Assembly (NCBI GenBank): GCA_013816105.1 | Contig: JACDEY010000043.1 | Location: forward strand, 1-7,548 | Source: Actinomycetota bacterium | GTDB lineage: Bacteria; Actinomycetota; UBA4738 | Length of the DNA: 7,548 nt | Direction: 5' to 3' | Part shown: in pieces, positions 4,988 through 7,548 of the stretch | Numbering within the stretch: the first letter of the stretch is position 1 | How the letters are laid out: every line of letters starts with the position of its first letter | Made by a program: the position numbers and the translations under genes | The notes under the pieces: model-generated | Seen by the model: the letters and a program-made list of their open reading frames with translations, nothing else | The model's database searches: none | What the model was told of the DNA's origin: nothing

Positions 4988-6246
4988 GCCGTTCCCGTCG
5001 GGCGGTCGCCTTCTCGGCGGGGGCTCTGCTCTCGGCCTGCACGCAACTGGACCTCCCGACCCCGACCTCTCCCGAGCCACCCGCGTCTCGCCCCCTCACG
5101 CTGTGTGATCGACCCCCGGCGCCCTCCGAGGAGCTGGGCCCCGAACCCGAGGAGCTCCCGGCCGCGATCCAGGAGGTGGCCGAGGAGGTGGAGGGGGTTC
5201 GTGGACTCGCATACCGGACGGCGGTCGTCCCCGAGCCACTGACGCGGGCCGAGATCAACCGTCGTCTGCGTGAGAGCATCGACCGATCCTTTCCGCAGGG
5301 GATCATGGGCCGAAGGCAGCGAGCCTGGATCGCGATGGGTGCGCTGCCAGCGGGAACCGACCTTCACCAGGCCGTTCTCGACTACGCCGGAAGCCAGTTC
5401 ATAGGCTTCTACGACACCGTCTCGGGAGAGATCGTCTTCATAGGGTCCGAGGACCCGTCCCCTCTCGAGGAACTCACCCTCGCACACGAGCTGACGCATG
5501 CGCTCGACGACCAGCATTTCGGGCTCGAGCGGGCGGATGCGCTCGAGGCCGGATGCGAGGAGGAGGAGCTGAGCGCCTACCTGGCCCTGGCGGAGGGATC
5601 GGCCCGGACCTTCGAGCAGCGATGGGCGGTGGCGCACCTCGGCCCGGCGGAGCTCCTCGAGGCCGCGAACGAGGCCGCCGGCTCCTTCACCGCCCCCCCC
5701 GCCTCCGTGCCACCCTTCGTTGGATCCCTCCTGTCATTCCCCTATCCAAACGGCCAGGCCTTCGTGAGCGCGCTGCTCGCCAGGGGCGGCGTGGCGCAAT
5801 TGAACGACGCGTTCCGCGATCCGCCGGTCTCCACCGAGCAGATCCTGCACCCCGACAAGTATCCCGGCGACAAGCCCCGCGATCTCGCGGTGCCGGACCT
5901 GTCCTCGAAGCTCGGCGAGGGATGGACGCTGGTCGACGAGATGGATGTCGGGGAAGGATGGCTCCGGCTGTTGTTCGACCTTCGCCTGTCTTCGAACGAG
6001 GCCGAAGCCGCCGCCTCGGGATGGGACGGTGGCACGTACCGAGCGTGGGCGAACGGAAGCCGGACCGCCGTCCTCCTGGATACGGTGTGGGACGGCGAGG
6101 GGGAGGCGGAGGAGTTCGCCGAGATGATGGAGGCTTTTTCCGAGAATGGAACCGTGTCGGTGGTTCGAACCGATGACGCGGTACGGGTGCTGTTCGGCAC
6201 CGACGAGCCGACGCTGAGAACCCTCGAGACGGCGACAGCGCTCTAG
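4984..6246 (+). CDS. Predicted zinc metalloprotease-like lipoprotein (HExxH)
   Basis: This 420-residue protein looks exported and lipid-anchored. A short signal peptide, with basic residues 3-6 and a hydrophobic stretch 7-18, ends in the lipobox L16-S17-A18-C19, and a Pro-rich linker follows (about 24-60). The core contains LTLAHELTHALDDQHF (164-179), a zinc-protease motif with His168, Glu169 and His172. E204, in LAEGSA, is a likely third zinc ligand. Farther on, STEQILHP and PGDKPRDL (293-311) followed by GEGW stretches resemble a family of uncharacterised secreted proteins in actinobacteria, chloroflexi and haloarchaea whose members carry a comparable HELTHALxDQHF motif. Whether it cuts proteins is unproven; the substrate is unknown. 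The GTG start overlaps the preceding stop (GTGA), with GGGG only 3 nt upstream, so coupled translation is likely. A run of eight C at 5693-5700 lies within the gene without breaking it. Confidence 0.85.
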   Translation: MSRSRRAVAFSAGALLSACTQLDLPTPTSPEPPASRPLTLCDRPPAPSEELGPEPEELPAAIQEVAEEVEGVRGLAYRTAVVPEPLTRAEINRRLRESIDRSFPQGIMGRRQRAWIAMGALPAGTDLHQAVLDYAGSQFIGFYDTVSGEIVFIGSEDPSPLEELTLAHELTHALDDQHFGLERADALEAGCEEEELSAYLALAEGSARTFEQRWAVAHLGPAELLEAANEAAGSFTAPPASVPPFVGSLLSFPYPNGQAFVSALLARGGVAQLNDAFRDPPVSTEQILHPDKYPGDKPRDLAVPDLSSKLGEGWTLVDEMDVGEGWLRLLFDLRLSSNEAEAAASGWDGGTYRAWANGSRTAVLLDTVWDGEGEAEEFAEMMEAFSENGTVSVVRTDDAVRVLFGTDEPTLRTLETATAL

Positions 6247-6248
6247 CC

Positions 6249-7031
6249 ATGTATCGGTTCGCCTTTCGGGGCCGCTGGCTGGTCGGTCATCTCGTCGTGC
6301 TCGCGGTGGCGGCCCTGTTCGTTCGGCTTGGCTTCTGGCAACTGGACCGTCTGGACGAGGTTCGAACCCGCAACGCCCTGGTGGAGTCGCGCCGGGAGCT
6401 ACCGACGGCACCGCTCGATGGCCTGCTGAACCCAGGGGAGCGGGCAAGGGCATCGGTCTTCCATCGACGGGTAACCGTCACGGGCGTCTACGACGTCGAG
6501 CGGGAGGTGACGGTGAGGTTCCGTTCTCTGAACGGACAGCCGGGAGGGTACCTGCTGACCCCTCTGGTCCAGGAGGACGGAGCGGCCGTCCTCGTCAACC
6601 GAGGCTGGGTCCCGTCGCTGGATGGGGCCTCGGAGTCGCATCCCGAGGCGACGCCGCCCTCGGGGACGATCCGGGTCACCGGCTCCCTACTGCCCGGAGA
6701 GGAGCGGACGGGACTCGGCGCGGCTGATCCGGAGACGGGCGTCCTGGCGGCGATCAACCGGATCGACGTCGACCGCCTGCGGAGACAGCTTCCGTACGAG
6801 GTCTATGCCGCCTACGTTCAATTGGAGGCGCAGCAGCCCGGGCAACCGCGGGACCTCCCCGTGCCTCTTCACGAGGGGGACCTGTCCGACGGCCCCCATC
6901 TCTCGTACGCGATCCAGTGGTTCCTCTTCGCCGCGATCGGGCTCGTGGGGTGGCCGCTGTTGATTCGCCGATCGGCCCGGGGGGGGGCGCACCGCAGGTG
7001 GGAGCCATCTCGGTTCGACCGGGCGACCTGA
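6249..7031 (+). CDS. SURF1-family cytochrome c oxidase assembly protein
   Basis: This 260-residue membrane protein belongs to the SURF1/Shy1 family, which helps assemble haem-copper oxidases, probably by handling haem a for subunit I. Transmembrane helix 1 covers about 10-28, followed directly by the signature GFWQLDR (28-34). The extracytoplasmic domain contains RRVTVTGVYD (73-82), YLLTPLVQEDG (101-111) and VNRGWVP (116-122). Helix 2 (about 219-238) is preceded by DGPHLSYAIQWF (214-225), whose His217 is the conserved histidine linked to haem a binding in this family. Both helices and the motifs are intact. The ATG begins 2 bp after the lipoprotein stop, with no clear Shine-Dalgarno sequence, so translation is probably coupled. 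No other oxidase gene is in the window. A G9 run (6979-6987) near the C-terminus makes the last 16 or so residues sensitive to an indel. Confidence 0.92.
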   Translation: MYRFAFRGRWLVGHLVVLAVAALFVRLGFWQLDRLDEVRTRNALVESRRELPTAPLDGLLNPGERARASVFHRRVTVTGVYDVEREVTVRFRSLNGQPGGYLLTPLVQEDGAAVLVNRGWVPSLDGASESHPEATPPSGTIRVTGSLLPGEERTGLGAADPETGVLAAINRIDVDRLRRQLPYEVYAAYVQLEAQQPGQPRDLPVPLHEGDLSDGPHLSYAIQWFLFAAIGLVGWPLLIRRSARGGAHRRWEPSRFDRAT

Positions 7032-7070
7032 GCCCGACGAGCGCCGGCACACCGATTGACTGAGGACGAA

Positions 7071-7075
7071 GGGAG
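7071..7075 (+). promoter_or_regulatory. Ribosome binding site for the S58 peptidase
   Basis: GGGAG has a 6-nt spacer to ATG 7082 and supports that start. The 50-bp gap after SURF1 otherwise shows no convincing promoter or terminator. Confidence 0.7.
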
Positions 7076-7081
7076 TATCTA

Positions 7082-7548
7082 ATGCGAGCACGCGATCTCG
7101 GGATCGAGGTGGGCGGGGGAGTCCCAGGACCCGCCAACGCCATCACCGACGTGGCCGGCGTTCGCGTCGGGCACACCACTCTGATCGAGGGCGAGGGCCC
7201 ACTCGTGGTCGGACGCGGACCCGTCCGAACGGGCGTGACGGTGATACTTCCGAGCGAGGACGTGGCAGAGCAGCCGCTGTTCGCCGGATGCCATCGCCTG
7301 AATGGGAACGGGGAGCTCACGGGGCTCGAGTGGATCCGGGAGTCGGGCATGCTGACGACTCCGATCGCACTCACGAACACGCACAGCGTCGGGATCGTCC
7401 GCGATGCCCTTGTCGCCGCCGACGTGGCCCGCCGGGAAGCCGGGTACTCGTTCTGGAGCCTTCCCGTCGTTGGCGAGACATGGGACGGAGCGCTCAACGA
7501 CATCAACGGAATGCACGTACGGGCTGAGCACGTCCGTCAGGCTCTGGA
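7082..7548 (+). CDS. DmpA-like aminopeptidase (peptidase family S58), N-terminal fragment
   Basis: The first 155 residues of a P1/S58 family peptidase are present; the frame runs off the window end. Characterised members such as DmpA and BapA cleave N-terminal residues (including D- or beta-amino acids in some cases) from peptides, amides and esters. They mature by self-cleavage before a nucleophilic Ser that becomes the N-terminus of the small subunit. Family landmarks are NAITDVAGVRVGHTTLIEG (19-37), GRGPVRTGVTVILP (44-57), LNGNGELTG (73-81), LTNTHSVG (97-104) and ETWDGALNDING (132-143). The autocleavage site is expected around residue 250, outside the window, so activity cannot be checked. 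A good ribosome binding site and no signal peptide suggest a cytoplasmic protein with its own translation start, perhaps still cotranscribed with SURF1. Confidence 0.93.
   Translation, partial: MRARDLGIEVGGGVPGPANAITDVAGVRVGHTTLIEGEGPLVVGRGPVRTGVTVILPSEDVAEQPLFAGCHRLNGNGELTGLEWIRESGMLTTPIALTNTHSVGIVRDALVAADVARREAGYSFWSLPVVGETWDGALNDINGMHVRAEHVRQAL

Noticed and set aside
7056..7083. Promoter before the S58 peptidase (TTGACT at 7056-7061 with TCTAAT at 7078-7083)
   Set aside because: The hexamers look good with 16-bp spacing, but transcription would begin downstream of the ATG, which has its own good ribosome binding site.

Overview
The window is compact, GC-rich (roughly two thirds G+C by eye) and almost entirely coding, with every supported gene on the + strand. 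The gene content and order (recO, uppS, then an alpha2-type glycyl-tRNA synthetase), the strong G/C bias at third codon positions and the short 4-bp stop/start overlaps suggest an uncultured or poorly known actinobacterium (Actinomycetota). That is inference from layout and protein style; no rRNA or other phylogenetic marker is present. I see no tRNA, CRISPR array, insertion sequence, phage gene or attachment site.

Positions 1-1090 hold the last 75 residues of a normal aldehyde dehydrogenase (ALDH), followed with an ATGA overlap by a 287-residue ALDH-like protein. The second protein keeps the dinucleotide-binding half of the fold but has no catalytic domain. The pair looks like a split version of the two-domain ALDH16 arrangement. 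A 111-bp gap with hairpins follows.

Positions 1203-3225 hold housekeeping genes: recO (recombinational repair), uppS (undecaprenyl/polyprenyl diphosphate synthase, the lipid carrier for cell-wall synthesis) and a small gamma-glutamylcyclotransferase-fold protein with Gln where the catalytic Glu is expected. recO and uppS are 9 bp apart and probably cotranscribed. Possible TAnnnT -10 elements lie 9-10 nt before the recO and GGCT-like start codons.

Positions 3288-7031 hold a tight four-gene run: glyQS, a small two-helix membrane protein that appears to start at CTG, an HExxH zinc-protease-like lipoprotein, and a SURF1-family cytochrome oxidase assembly protein. Junctions are CTGA overlap, GTGA overlap and a 2-bp gap, so these genes are probably translated together. 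Three of the four products are predicted to act at or outside the membrane.

From 7082 to the window end is the first 155 residues of a DmpA-like S58 aminopeptidase with its own good ribosome binding site.

Most of the window is conserved housekeeping DNA. I found no convincing new defence, mobile or biosynthetic system. The points most worth a second look are the split ALDH pair, the CTG-started membrane protein with its metalloprotease-like lipoprotein partner, and the Glu-to-Gln change in the cyclotransferase-like protein.
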